NCBI GenBank assembly: GCA_035630295.1
Contig: DASQKY010000050.1
Span: 1-64,000, forward strand
Length of the DNA: 64,000 nt
Origin: Acidimicrobiales bacterium
GTDB taxonomy: Bacteria; Actinomycetota; Acidimicrobiia; Acidimicrobiales; Iamiaceae
Direction of reading: 5' to 3'
Part shown: positions 20,945-28,977 of the stretch, piece by piece
How positions within the stretch are numbered: position 1 is the stretch's first letter
Layout of the letters: each line of letters begins with the position of its first letter
The notes under the pieces: generated by a model
Told to the model about the DNA's origin: nothing
What the model saw: only the letters and a program-made list of their open reading frames with translations
Databases searched by the model: none
Program-made: the position numbers and the translations under genes

Positions 20945-21820
20945 ATGAGTGATGCCACCACCGCTCTGATGCCGACGGCCTTCGTCGGCCACGGCAGCCC
21001 CATGAACGCCCTGGAGCGCAACCGCTACACCGACGCCTGGCGGGCCTTCGGGGCGTCGGTGCCCCGGCCCCGTGCGGTGCTGGTGGTCTCCGCTCACTGG
21101 TACGTCAACGCCACCGCGGTGACGGCCATGGGCCACCCCCGAACCATCCACGACTTCTTCGGCTTCCCCGACGAGCTGTTCGCGGTGAGCTACCCGGCCC
21201 CGGGCGCCCCCGACGTGGCGGATGAGGTGGCCGAGGTCGCCGCCCCCGTGTGGGTGGGCCTGGACCACGACAGCTGGGGCCTGGACCACGGGACGTGGTC
21301 GGTGCTGGTGCACATGTTCCCGGACGCGGAGGTGCCCGTCCTCCAGCTCGCCCTCGACGCCACCAAGGGCTACGCCCAGCACCTCGATCTGGGGCGGCGG
21401 CTGGCCGCCCTGCGGGAGCGGGGGGTGCTGGTGGTGGGCAGCGGCAACGTGGTCCACAACCTGCGCCGCGTCGACTGGGCCCGGCCCGAGGCCGCCTACG
21501 ACTGGGCCCGCCGCTTCGGGGAGGAGGCCGTCGGGCTGCTCACCACCGACCCGGCCCGGGTGGTGGACCTGGCCGATCACCCCGACCACGACCTGGCCGT
21601 CCCCACGCCCGACCACTTCCTGCCCCTGCTGTACCTGGCCGGGATGGCGGCAGAGTCCGGGACGGCGGCCGATGTGCTGGTCGACGGCTACGCCATGGGC
21701 TCGATCTCGATGATGGCCTGCACCGTGGGAGCACATGCCCCCCACGGCACCGACGGGGGCCCGGCCGCGGCGCCGCTGCCCGACCCCGATCGGGTCCCGC
21801 CCGAAGCCACCAACACCTGA
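20945..21820 (+). CDS. DODA-type extradiol ring-cleavage dioxygenase (YgiD-like)
   Basis: A 291-residue class III extradiol dioxygenase family member, like E. coli YgiD (4,5-DOPA dioxygenase). Zinc/iron-ligand histidines are visible in FVGHGSPMNAL (near residue 16), VVSAHWYVN (about 50), DHDSWGLDHGTWS and GSGNVVHNLRRV. It lies 34 bases after the amidohydrolase, on the same strand, and may be co-transcribed. The last 25 residues are a low-complexity tail. Activity on catechols is inferred from the family. Confidence 0.9.
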   Translation: MSDATTALMPTAFVGHGSPMNALERNRYTDAWRAFGASVPRPRAVLVVSAHWYVNATAVTAMGHPRTIHDFFGFPDELFAVSYPAPGAPDVADEVAEVAAPVWVGLDHDSWGLDHGTWSVLVHMFPDAEVPVLQLALDATKGYAQHLDLGRRLAALRERGVLVVGSGNVVHNLRRVDWARPEAAYDWARRFGEEAVGLLTTDPARVVDLADHPDHDLAVPTPDHFLPLLYLAGMAAESGTAADVLVDGYAMGSISMMACTVGAHAPHGTDGGPAAAPLPDPDRVPPEATNT

Positions 21821-21833
21821 GCCAGCCTGCGGG

Positions 21834-21839
21834 TAGCGT
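21834..21839 (+). promoter_or_regulatory. -10 element TAGCGT of tRNA-Leu
   Basis: TAGCGT lies 9 bases before the first base of the mature tRNA. It serves as an internal reference for -10 sequences elsewhere in the window. Confidence 0.55.
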
Positions 21840-21848
21840 CGCCCCACC

Positions 21849-21937
21849 GCCCGGGTGGCGAAATCGGCAGACGCAGAGGGCTTAAACCCCTCGGGTGCTC
21901 AGGCACCGTGCGGGTTCAACCCCCGCCCCGGGCACCA
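21849..21937 (+). tRNA. tRNA-Leu (anticodon UAA)
   Basis: A complete class II tRNA with CCA encoded. Acceptor GCCCGGG pairs with CCCGGGC (21927-21933), followed by ACCA. The anticodon stem GAGGG/CCCTC holds loop CTTAAAC, giving anticodon TAA (leucine). A long variable arm is present and the T arm is CGGGTTCAACCCCCG. It marks the left edge of a low-GC accessory segment, as is usual for tRNA genes used as integration sites. Confidence 0.95.
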
Positions 21938-22590
21938 CTCTGACATTGGCTTTCCGGGCTATCTTGCGTACCCCGCTCGGAGGGTGATCAGGCGTCGCGG
22001 TCTCGCCCCTCGCGACCGATCGCAGCCGGCGCCGCCTCGTTCTCGATCACGCCACCGTCCGCGTCCTCGCCGAGCAACGTCGTGTGCAGGACCGTGACCA
22101 GACGTTGCTGAGCATGACACTGAGTACGACACCGAACACGACAGTTCGCACGACCGCCTTGGTGGATGCTTCCCGTGCCTCTGCCTCTGCCTCTGCCTCT
22201 GCCTCAGACGAGCGATCGCCGAGCTGCAGGCTCGTCTGGTCCCTGTGTCGCTGTTGATCGAGAGCCGAGACGGGCTCGATGTCCAGGATCGGATCACGAT
22301 CCGGTCGGTCGCCGGTCTGAGATGCCCTTGAGGGCAGGCAGGCGGTGCTCGGCGCCACCGCTCTCGTTAGAGCACGTCCGTCCGAAGGCGGATCCCCTGC
22401 TCCGGCTCTGAATCCTCGAATCGAGACGTCGCGGCGGGGTTCGAGGTGAGCCCGAAGCTCGAAATCCCCAGGTCCCGCTGCGCCCCGCCCACGGTTGACC
22501 TGCCACCTATCCCGGGCTCAAATCCTCACGTCGTAGCGCCGTCTGTTCCTCTAGGCGTCTCATACGGACCCAAGAAGTCGAATAGTCGAG
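21938..22590. other. Gene-poor segment after tRNA-Leu, no convincing gene
   Basis: About 650 bases with lower GC and irregular codon structure. Short frames exist on both strands (for example 22047-22358 minus, with a hydrophobic stretch near its end), but none has a good ribosome site or a recognisable family. The segment reads like decayed island DNA. It contains the hexanucleotide repeat listed separately. Confidence 0.6.
22177..22206. repeat. Tandem hexanucleotide repeat (GCCTCT)n
   Basis: Four perfect GCCTCT units followed by GCCTCA. In one minus-strand frame it would encode Glu-Ala repeats. It is a simple-sequence tract in otherwise non-coding island DNA. Confidence 0.85.
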
Positions 22591-23115
22591 CTAGCTAGGG
22601 GCTGAGGCAGGGGCCATCCCCGCCTTTGGCTCCAATCGATCCAAGAGCCAATCGACCACATCCTGCCCAACGTCGAGGTAGTCCCTTACCTGTCGGGCCG
22701 ATACACCTTGATTCTTTCCATGGGCTACGTCATTCCTAATTCCGATCAGTGCATTTAGCCGCTGGCCGCGACCGTCGGCCTGCATGAATTCCTCGAACTC
22801 CTCCCGCCACCTGTTGGAAAAGCGCCCCACAAATCGTGCGACCTCGGACGCCGAAGGATTTGGACTTCGCTCAAGCCAGGATAGCGCAAAGGCCTCTGCC
22901 ACACCCCCCGACAGGCGCTCTATCGACGATCGTCCAATGGAGATGAGACTTTGCTCAAGGTATCCAGCCACTCGAACGCAGAGGTACCTGTTCAGGTCCC
23001 CGGCGACCGCGGAGCCCTGGTCTAGAGCATCAGCTCGCTCAAAGAGGCCCTCGAGAGAACGGCGCCAACGGTCAACGTCAGTCCGGGCTGAGTACTCTCG
23101 ATGACCAGAGGCCAT
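22591..23115 (-). CDS. HEPN-domain protein, putative RNase toxin/effector partner of DUF262
   Basis: A 174-residue all-helical protein whose IRNDVAHG (Arg127-Asn128...His132) is the RNxxxH-type active-site motif of HEPN ribonucleases. It resembles the MAE_28990/MAE_18760-like HEPN group known to sit beside DUF262 genes. ATG 23115 lies 2 bases after the stop of the DUF262 gene on the same strand, with no clear ribosome site of its own, so translation is probably coupled. Base composition is clearly lower in GC than the flanking chromosome and rare codons (AGA, ATA, TTA) occur, which fits horizontal acquisition. An RNA-cleaving defence role is inference. Confidence 0.75.
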   Translation of the reverse strand: MASGHREYSARTDVDRWRRSLEGLFERADALDQGSAVAGDLNRYLCVRVAGYLEQSLISIGRSSIERLSGGVAEAFALSWLERSPNPSASEVARFVGRFSNRWREEFEEFMQADGRGQRLNALIGIRNDVAHGKNQGVSARQVRDYLDVGQDVVDWLLDRLEPKAGMAPASAPS

Positions 23116-23117
23116 CG

Positions 23118-24233
23118 TTAAGCGCTAGCAAACGCGTCGGTCGCCTTCTGCAGCCGCGTAGCTACACGATCTTCATCCGCCGTGGCACGTGCCACCGAGG
23201 CCAAGAAGTCGGCGTCCGCCTTGAGTTGGTCGAGCGCCCTCTTCAGCTTCCGGGCGTCTGGGCGATCCCCTTCCCGCACCCTCCGAGCGACGCCGATCAT
23301 CACGGCATCGACCATCGCAGCATTCACACCGCCACCAGTCCTGAATGCTTCGCGGCCCGCAGACTCAGCAAGAACCGAGCAAACGTCCTTGAACAACTGC
23401 ACGAGAGCGGGCATGTCCAAGTCCTCGAGATTTCGATGCCGCTTTAGGAAACTGTTCAGAAATCCTTTCAGTGGACGCTTGTACGTTGCGTTCTCCGTGT
23501 ACAGGGCGAGAAACCGGAGGATCTGTTCTTGATCTTTGAGTCGCGGATTCTTCTGACCGTAAATACTCCGCCAGTCTATGTTCGTATTCAAGGAAGCGAT
23601 CTCCTCAACAAGCTTGCCCGGATATAGGGCAACCCTGATTTCGTGAGGGTAAAGGTTGGAGCCGCTCGCATTCAAACGTTCAAACAGCTGATACACAGAC
23701 TCATCGCCGCCCTGATCAGGGTCGTACCGAATCACCGTGGCATGGATGAAGCTATTGTCAAGGGCCCGTCGAAGTTCCGGATCGAGCGATTCGTAGGTCA
23801 ACCTGAGAAACTCATCACCCACGCTCTCGAGGTCAAACTCCGTCCCGTCCTCGAGCCTGCCCGCATAAAAGCGTTGCAGCGTGCGTAGACGTTGCTGGCC
23901 GTCAAGGACTAGTAACTTGTTGTCTGCCTGCTGCACAAGAAAGATTCCAGGAACTGGATAGCCCAGGAGGAGCGACTCAACGAAACGATCCATCTGGTAA
24001 CGGCGCCATACGAAGGCGCGCTGGAACCCAACCATCTCATGGTCAGCCTCGCCTCCGGGGTTGAAATTTGGGACGACGATGTCTCCCTGGTTGAGCCGAC
24101 GAACAAGGCCATGGACATCGAAGTCCGTGCCATAGAAGGTGATCGGCTCAGATTTTGGAAAGGACTCGGCAACTTCTTCGAGGTCCAATTCCTCAGCGCT
24201 TAGCTCTTCAGAGCCCGGACCAACTGCGGACAA
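23118..24233 (-). CDS. DUF262 domain protein (ParB/GmrS-like fold)
   Basis: A 371-residue protein with the DUF262 hallmarks: FQRAFVWRRYQMDRFVESLL (QR at 71-72), GYPVPGIFLVQQ, and the conserved LVLDGQQRLRTLQRF (DGQQR at 111-115). A helical region follows to the C-terminus. It has no DUF1524 HNH nuclease half, unlike the full GmrSD-type restriction proteins. The start is a TTG at 24233, supported by TAGGAG six bases upstream on the minus strand. DUF262 domains are NTP-dependent sensors or nucleases in several anti-phage systems; here the effector would be the adjacent HEPN protein. Confidence 0.8.
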   Translation of the reverse strand: MSAVGPGSEELSAEELDLEEVAESFPKSEPITFYGTDFDVHGLVRRLNQGDIVVPNFNPGGEADHEMVGFQRAFVWRRYQMDRFVESLLLGYPVPGIFLVQQADNKLLVLDGQQRLRTLQRFYAGRLEDGTEFDLESVGDEFLRLTYESLDPELRRALDNSFIHATVIRYDPDQGGDESVYQLFERLNASGSNLYPHEIRVALYPGKLVEEIASLNTNIDWRSIYGQKNPRLKDQEQILRFLALYTENATYKRPLKGFLNSFLKRHRNLEDLDMPALVQLFKDVCSVLAESAGREAFRTGGGVNAAMVDAVMIGVARRVREGDRPDARKLKRALDQLKADADFLASVARATADEDRVATRLQKATDAFASA

Positions 24234-24391
24234 TTCAGGCTCCTAAGCGTAGGGTTGCCGTTCGGGCCCTGTAATGCAGCGCCCTCACACTGCGACCGCA
24301 CCGTAGCTGGCCGGGCAGCGAGCTCGCTCGTTGGAGCTGTCGTGGACAAGAGTAGGGATGCGATTGCCCCTGGTCAGGAGCGGACCAATGG

Positions 24392-24634
24392 ATGACGCTG
24401 CGGTGGGACGGTTGGACAGCTGGAGAGGGAGTTGACCGACCGGCGGTTGATAGTGGGGAGCCAGGTGCGGAGGTCGTCGTGGTCGATGAGGCCGGGGTCC
24501 CTCGCATCCGGCTGGCCACCACCCGCGGCGAGGCCGAGGACGGCCAGACGTCGTCGAATGCTCGGGTGGTGCTGCTCGACGGAGATGGGTTCGAGCGCGT
24601 GACGATGAGCGTGTCGCCGAGATCGGCGTCCTGA
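24392..24634 (+). CDS. Hypothetical short protein, possibly a gene fragment
   Basis: Open frame of 80 residues with a strand-rich middle (EVVVVDEAGVPRIRLATTRG and ARVVLLDGDGFERVTMSV) that looks like two repeats of a beta motif around a DxxGxxR turn. It has no clear ribosome site and no recognised family. It may be a remnant of a larger beta-rich protein or not expressed at all. Confidence 0.25.
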   Translation: MTLRWDGWTAGEGVDRPAVDSGEPGAEVVVVDEAGVPRIRLATTRGEAEDGQTSSNARVVLLDGDGFERVTMSVSPRSAS

Positions 24635-24806
24635 GCGTTGCTGGCCGGTCGACGGACGGCGGCGATCGCGCGCCGATGTGTTCGCTCTCGATCTCGACGA
24701 CTGTGATGGCGTGTACTCGGCGTCGAGTTGGTCGACCGGGGCAACAGCGTCGGTGTTCAAACCCTCTCCGAAGGACGCGAGCCACACACCTGGACTCGGA
24801 GCGTGA

Positions 24807-24956
24807 GGGCGGCCCTTTGCTCACGGACTGCTCCGTCACACGTGGGCGTCGCTGGCCCTGGCCGCCGGCGTCCAACCCAAGGTCCTGTCCGATCGCCTCG
24901 GCCACTCGACCATCGCCATCACGATCGACACCGACTCCCACGCCAGATCCGACAAG
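24807..24956 (+). pseudogene. Remnant of a tyrosine recombinase (integrase) C-terminal domain
   Basis: In this frame the DNA reads HGLLRHTWASLALAAGV then VLSDRLGHSTIAITIDT, which is the catalytic end of a tyrosine recombinase: the RHT box, the LGH box and the segment that should carry the nucleophile tyrosine (usually DTYSH). Here that position reads DTDSH, so the catalytic tyrosine is replaced by Asp. A stop lies just upstream at 24804 and the rest of the enzyme is absent. It marks the right end of the island that begins at tRNA-Leu. Confidence 0.75.
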
Positions 24957-24978
24957 CACGGAGGGCGGGGCGGACGGG

Positions 24979-25473
24979 TCAGGACGGGTCGCCGGGGGGC
25001 GGGGTCTGGTTCGGGCGGAAGCGGAGGGGGAGGACGAACCAGGTCAGGGCGGCCACCACGACCAGCACCGGGCCGATCCACCGCACCGGCGTGTCGGGGA
25101 AGCCGACCACCCCCACCACGTAGACGGCGCAGCCGATGGCCAGGGCCAGGCAGGCCGCGCCGATCAGGGCCAGGAGGTTGGCCGTCTTGATCGTCTCCTC
25201 CTTGGTCCCGTCCCGGAAGCGCAGGCGGTGCTGCACCACGGGGGCGATGAGCAGGATGGAGGCCACCGCGGTCAGGGTCACCGAGGCCACGAACACCCCG
25301 GAGGCCTCCGCCGTGACGGCGTCGAAGCGGTCGCTGAAGGGGACGGTGAGCAGGAAGGCCAGCAGCACCTGCACACCCGGCAGGGCCACCCGCAGCTCGC
25401 TCAGGAGCTGGTCCAGCTCCCGGTTGAGGCGTTCGTGCTCGGTCTCCCCGGCCGGCTGGGACGGCGACGGCAT
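24979..25473 (-). CDS. DUF6328 family membrane protein
   Basis: A 164-residue integral membrane protein with about four helices (VQVLLAFLLTVPF, then ASVTLTAVASILLIAPVVQH, LLALIGAACLALAIGCAVYV and IGPVLVVVAALTWFVLPL). The N-terminus has the family pattern ERLNRELDQLLSELRVALPG, ahead of the first helix. Found widely in actinobacteria; function unknown. Its 3' end abuts the integrase remnant, so it probably marks the restored chromosomal backbone. Confidence 0.85.
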   Translation of the reverse strand: MPSPSQPAGETEHERLNRELDQLLSELRVALPGVQVLLAFLLTVPFSDRFDAVTAEASGVFVASVTLTAVASILLIAPVVQHRLRFRDGTKEETIKTANLLALIGAACLALAIGCAVYVVGVVGFPDTPVRWIGPVLVVVAALTWFVLPLRFRPNQTPPPGDPS

Positions 25474-25506
25474 CGGTGGCTCCTCCGGGGGGCGGTGACC
25501 CCGCCG

Positions 25507-26571
25507 CTACCCGGCGCCGTCGCCGGCAACCACCAGCGGAGCCGGCGTGGGGGGGCGGAGCGACGAGCGGCCCCGGTCCCAGGCGCCCAGGATGTGGCCG
25601 GCCAGGCGGGCCTCGCAGCGGCTCAGGGCCGCAGCCCCGAACACCACCTCGGGGCCCAGGGAGGGGTCGGAGGCCACCACGGGGGCGGCCATCTGGTCGC
25701 GGGCCAGGCGGCCGTGGTGCTCGTCGATCTCGACGTGGACGGCGTAGAAGCGCTCGAGGGCCGGCAGCGGCCCGAGGCGGCGGGCGGCGGCCAGGTACCG
25801 GGACATGGGCAGCACGGAGCACATCTCGAACAGGGCCAGGTGGCCGACCAGGGCGCCCCGCAGGCGGCGGTGGAGGCCGAACATGCTCACCAGGTTGTCG
25901 GTGGCCAGGGTGACACCCGGGAGCCGGTCGACGTAGCGGCCGAAGGTGGGGTCGAGCCCGAGGTCGGCCATGGCCTCGGCGAACAGCTCGGCGTGGGCCT
26001 GCCCGGGCACGCCGTCGCCGTACTCGTCGGCCTGGATCTCGATCATGGCCGCCCGCCCCGGCCCGGCCAGCCGGGGGATGCCCCAGGTGTGGGCGTCGGC
26101 CTCCTTGAGCTGGTAGGCGGAGCGGTGGATGGCGAACTCCCGGAGCTGGTCCAGGGTGCCCCGGGTGGCGATGGTGCGGGCCAGGGGCGGGCCGGCCCAG
26201 GTGGCGACGTCGTCCAGGGCGGCCAGCGGGTCGTCGGCCGGGTGGTCGGGGTGCTCGGCCCGGAGGGCGCCCTCGAACTGGGCCTCCAGACCGGCGCGGA
26301 AGGCCAGTGTGGACGGGTCCCACTCGAGGCGGTCGTCGACCTCGGCGAACCCGCTGTAGTGGAGCTGGTAGCAGCTCCACAGGGCGAGGTGGAGGTCGTC
26401 GTCGGTCAGCGGGTCGTCGACGGGGGCCGTCGGCGGGGGGAGGGGCGCGCCGGTCTGCCAGTGGGCGTGCAGGGCCCGGCCCAACGGCCCCCGGGGTGGG
26501 GGGAGGGTGGGGGCCGGCGGCCGGGGCAGCACCGGATCGGCCGCCGGCGGGGGGGCGGCGAGGGTGCTCAC
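25507..26571 (-). CDS. Iron-containing redox enzyme family protein (haem-oxygenase-like fold)
   Basis: A 354-residue, mostly helical protein of the haem-oxygenase-like diiron oxidase/oxygenase superfamily. Candidate metal ligands are in MIEIQADEYGDGVPGQAHAE (Glu, Asp and His) and in FYAVHVEIDEHHGRLARD (His-Glu...His-His). A proline-rich leader of about 40 residues precedes the fold. The GTG start at 26571 overlaps the stop of the small helical protein upstream (GTGA), so the two are translationally coupled. Members do varied oxidative chemistry; the substrate here is unknown. Confidence 0.75.
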   Translation of the reverse strand: MSTLAAPPPAADPVLPRPPAPTLPPPRGPLGRALHAHWQTGAPLPPPTAPVDDPLTDDDLHLALWSCYQLHYSGFAEVDDRLEWDPSTLAFRAGLEAQFEGALRAEHPDHPADDPLAALDDVATWAGPPLARTIATRGTLDQLREFAIHRSAYQLKEADAHTWGIPRLAGPGRAAMIEIQADEYGDGVPGQAHAELFAEAMADLGLDPTFGRYVDRLPGVTLATDNLVSMFGLHRRLRGALVGHLALFEMCSVLPMSRYLAAARRLGPLPALERFYAVHVEIDEHHGRLARDQMAAPVVASDPSLGPEVVFGAAALSRCEARLAGHILGAWDRGRSSLRPPTPAPLVVAGDGAG

Positions 26572-26795
26572 AGACGTTCGGCCAGGAGCTGCTTGGCCCG
26601 CTCGGCCACCTCCCGGTCGTTGTCGGCCAGCTCGGCGAAGAACGAGGCCAGCTCCTCGTCGTCGGCGTGGCGGGCGTCGTCGGCGAAGTGCTGGTACCGG
26701 ACGCAGTCCTCCAGCGCCTGCTGGAGCAGGACGACGAGGTCGTAGAGGGCGTCCCCGGCCCCGGTGGGCTCCGGTGCGGCCTTCGTGCTGGGCAT
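26568..26795 (-). CDS. Small helical (ferritin-like) protein
   Basis: A 75-residue, acidic, all-helical protein. The repeated pattern ALEDCVRYQHFADDARHADD followed by ELASFFAELADNDREVAERA looks like two helices of a ferritin-like or rubrerythrin-like bundle, but the usual ExxH ligands are not evident. ATG 26795 has GGAGG seven bases upstream. The stop overlaps the GTG of the iron-redox-family gene, implying a functional pair. The name is descriptive only. Confidence 0.65.
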   Translation of the reverse strand: MPSTKAAPEPTGAGDALYDLVVLLQQALEDCVRYQHFADDARHADDEELASFFAELADNDREVAERAKQLLAERL

Positions 26796-26893
26796 CGGGT
26801 TGTCCTCCGGGCAACGGGTGGGACCCCCCCGCTCCCCGCGGCGGCGCGGCGGCAAACCGGTTCGCTGGCCGGCCGGCACGCGATCATGGGGCG

Positions 26894-27643
26894 ATGGACG
26901 TGATCGTGGCCGCCCTCCGCCAGCAGCAGGAGGAGCTGGCCGGCATCGTCGGCCTGCTCGACCCCGCCGGCCTGCTGAGCCCGTCCCGGTGCCCGGGCTG
27001 GACGGTGGCCGACGTCCTGCTCCACCTGGCCCAGACCAACGAGGTGGCCGTGGCCAGCTGCCAGGGCCGGCTGACGGCCGCCGTCGAAGGGCTGCCCGCG
27101 GCCCAGGACCGACGCTCCTCGGTCGACGACTGGGCCGGGGCGTGGGTCGAGGCCGAGCGGGGCGACCCCGAAGCGGCCCGCCAGCGGTGGGCGACCAGCG
27201 CCGAGGTCCAGGCCGAGGCGTTCGCGGCCTGTGACCCGGCCGACCGGGTGCAGTGGGTGGCCGGTGACATGGCCGCCCGGTCGCTGGCCACCACCCGGCT
27301 GGCCGAGACGTGGATCCACACCGTCGACGCCGCCGTGGCCGTCGGGCCCGAGCCGGCGCCGACCGCCCGCCTCGGGCACGTGGCCCGCCTGGCCTGGAGG
27401 ACGGTGCCCTACGCCCTGGCGGGCGGGGGCCACGAACCGGCCGGCCCGGTGGCGTTCGACCTGGAGGCGCCGGACGGCACCCGGTGGGCCTTCGGCCCGG
27501 GCGACGCCCCGACCGTGGTGCGGGGCACGGCACACGCCCTGTGCACCGTGGCCGGCCAGCGGGCCCGGGCCGCGGACGTGGGCCTGGTGGCCGACGGCCC
27601 CGACGCCGACGCCGTCCTGTGCCTGGTGCGCACCTTCGCCTGA
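26894..27643 (+). CDS. DinB/maleylpyruvate isomerase-type mycothiol-dependent enzyme family protein
   Basis: A 249-residue protein of the TIGR03084-like group. The N-terminal four-helix DinB bundle shows LSPSRCPGWTVADVLLHLAQ, with the family metal-ligand histidine in HLAQT, and later ARLAETWIHTVDAAV with a second histidine. The C-terminal 80 residues form a sterol-carrier-like domain (FDLEAPDGTRWAFGPGDA). Such enzymes use mycothiol, a thiol made by actinobacteria, in conjugation or isomerisation. The substrate is unknown. ATG 26894 is the first start that keeps the family N-terminus. Confidence 0.8.
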   Translation: MDVIVAALRQQQEELAGIVGLLDPAGLLSPSRCPGWTVADVLLHLAQTNEVAVASCQGRLTAAVEGLPAAQDRRSSVDDWAGAWVEAERGDPEAARQRWATSAEVQAEAFAACDPADRVQWVAGDMAARSLATTRLAETWIHTVDAAVAVGPEPAPTARLGHVARLAWRTVPYALAGGGHEPAGPVAFDLEAPDGTRWAFGPGDAPTVVRGTAHALCTVAGQRARAADVGLVADGPDADAVLCLVRTFA

Positions 27644-27677
27644 GCGGGGGTTTGACCCGTGAGCGGGGTTTGACCCG
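27642..27677 (+). repeat. Tandem duplication of a 17-18 bp unit
   Basis: GAGCGGGGGTTTGACCCG (27642-27659) is followed after one base by GAGCGGGGTTTGACCCG (27661-27677), identical except for one G. It lies between the DinB-family and SRPBCC genes and may duplicate a TTGACC-type -35 or operator. Confidence 0.6.
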
Positions 27678-27701
27678 GTGGGCGTCGGCGAGTGGCCTGC
27701 C

Positions 27702-28160
27702 ATGCCCGTGCTGTCCCCCCCCTCCACGCGCTCGGCCTCCATCCGGCTCCCGGTGGAGGTCGAGCGCGCTTGGGCCGTCGTGTCCGATCCCCGCACCTAC
27801 CCCCGCTGGCTGGTGGGCGCCGTCGACATCCTCCACGTCGACGACCACTGGCCGGAGCCGGGCACCTCGTTCCGCCACCGCGTCGGGCTGGCCGGCCCCC
27901 TCACCACCGAGGACAGCACCACGGTGGTGGACCTCGATGCGCCCCGGTCCCTCGTGCTGAAGGCCCGGGCCCGGCCCTTCGGCCGGGCCCACGTGGAGAT
28001 CGAGGTGCGGCCCGCCTCCGGCGGCTCCGAGGTGACCATGAGGGAGGGGATGCTCGGCCTGCTGGCCCCCCTCACGCCCCTGGCCCAGCCACTGATCCTG
28101 GCCCGCAACAAGCGGTCGTTGCAACGGCTGCGGGACCTGCCGGAGGCCGGCGCCTCGTAG
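27702..28160 (+). CDS. SRPBCC (START-like) family protein
   Basis: A 152-residue protein with the polyketide-cyclase/START-like helix-grip fold, a small hydrophobic-ligand-binding domain. Seen: SASIRLPVEVERAWAVVSDP then RTYPRWLVGAVDILHVDD at the N-terminus, typical for the family, followed by antiparallel strands and a C-terminal helix (PLAQPLILARNKRSLQRLRD). ATG 27702 is chosen over the GTG at 27678. The ligand is unknown. Confidence 0.8.
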   Translation: MPVLSPPSTRSASIRLPVEVERAWAVVSDPRTYPRWLVGAVDILHVDDHWPEPGTSFRHRVGLAGPLTTEDSTTVVDLDAPRSLVLKARARPFGRAHVEIEVRPASGGSEVTMREGMLGLLAPLTPLAQPLILARNKRSLQRLRDLPEAGAS

Positions 28161-28178
28161 CCGGCGCCGGCGAGGGGC

Positions 28179-28706
28179 CTACTGCTCGGCCACCGCCTCC
28201 TGGAGCTCCTGCTTGGTCATGGTGGAGCGGCCCGGCACGTCGGCCTCCTGGGCCTTCTCGTACAGCTCGTCCCGGGTCTGGTCGTCGCCGGCCACCTGGG
28301 CCTCCAGGTCGTCGGGCTCCATCTGGGCCAACTGGCCGGCGGCCCGTTCCCGCAGCTTGGGGAACAACTCGGACTCCTCCTCCTCGACGTGGTGTCCGAT
28401 GCCGGCCTCCAGGATCTCGATGGCGGCCGAGAAGGCGCCCTCCTCCAGGCGCTGGGCCGCCTCGGAGATGCCGCTACGGGCCAGCTCGTGCTCGTCGGTG
28501 GCGTCGGCCGCGGTCTCCTCGTCCAGGTGCTCGGCCATGAGCGGGTAGAGGAACCGCTCCTCCACGGCCATGTGGGTGCGGAGCGAGTCGGTCAGGTCGC
28601 GGAACAGCTCGTCGCGCTGGTCGCCGGGGTCGGAGTCCTTCAGTTGGGCCAGCATCCGCTCTACCTTGCGGTGCTCTTCCATCAGGTGGGCCAGGACGTC
28701 GGGCAT
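28179..28706 (-). CDS. Hemerythrin (HHE) domain protein with Rho-N-like tail
   Basis: A 175-residue protein. Residues 1-120 are a hemerythrin-type four-helix bundle with diiron-ligand candidates in HLMEEHRKVE, HMAVEERFLYP and HHVEEEESELFP. The C-terminal 45 residues (RDELYEKAQEADVPGRSTM) resemble the Rho N-terminal helical motif also seen in the 88-aa protein at 38068. ATG 28706 has GGAGG at the right distance. Likely binds O2, NO or iron under oxidative stress; the tail may contact nucleic acid. Confidence 0.83.
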   Translation of the reverse strand: MPDVLAHLMEEHRKVERMLAQLKDSDPGDQRDELFRDLTDSLRTHMAVEERFLYPLMAEHLDEETAADATDEHELARSGISEAAQRLEEGAFSAAIEILEAGIGHHVEEEESELFPKLRERAAGQLAQMEPDDLEAQVAGDDQTRDELYEKAQEADVPGRSTMTKQELQEAVAEQ

Positions 28707-28977
28707 GGTGGATCCTCCGCGGGGACGGGTCGGGGGCCGCGCTCTACCCCGACCCGGCCCGATCCACGCAGACCCCGAGATCATCCGGCCCCTGGCCCGC
28801 CACGTCGGCCCGGCCCCGCCCCAGCCCCGCCCGAGCCCGTCGCCAGGCCGACGCGGCCTGAGCCCCCGGGTGACACCCGGCCCGGGTGGGCCCGGGTCCC
28901 GGCGGGGGTGGCTGCCGCCTACCATCGGCCCGCGGGCCCACCCCCACGGCCCGCGTCAGCGCCCGGGAGGTGCCTAC

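Larger units (their letters stand above)
24235..24978. other. Decayed island segment between DUF262 gene and DUF6328 gene
   Basis: About 740 bases with no intact gene that I can support. The left 150 bases hold the upstream region of the DUF262 operon. One short plus-strand frame (24392-24634) and an integrase remnant (24807-24956) are listed separately. A further plus-strand stretch ending at the TGA at 24804 has a coding-like look (VFALDLDDCDGVYSASS) but no start or family. Confidence 0.55.

Noticed and set aside
22047-22358. 103-codon minus-strand frame with Glu-Ala repeats and a hydrophobic stretch
   Set aside because: The repeat comes from a (GCCTCT)n tract, no ribosome site is seen and no family is recognised; kept only as part of a gene-poor segment.
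24807-24956. Functional integrase gene
   Set aside because: Only the last part is present, upstream stop at 24804, and the catalytic tyrosine is changed to Asp.
24930-24980. Second copy of the tRNA-Leu 3' end (attR) near the integrase stub
   Set aside because: I looked for the CCCGGGCACCA end and T-arm here and did not find it; the att site, if any, has decayed.
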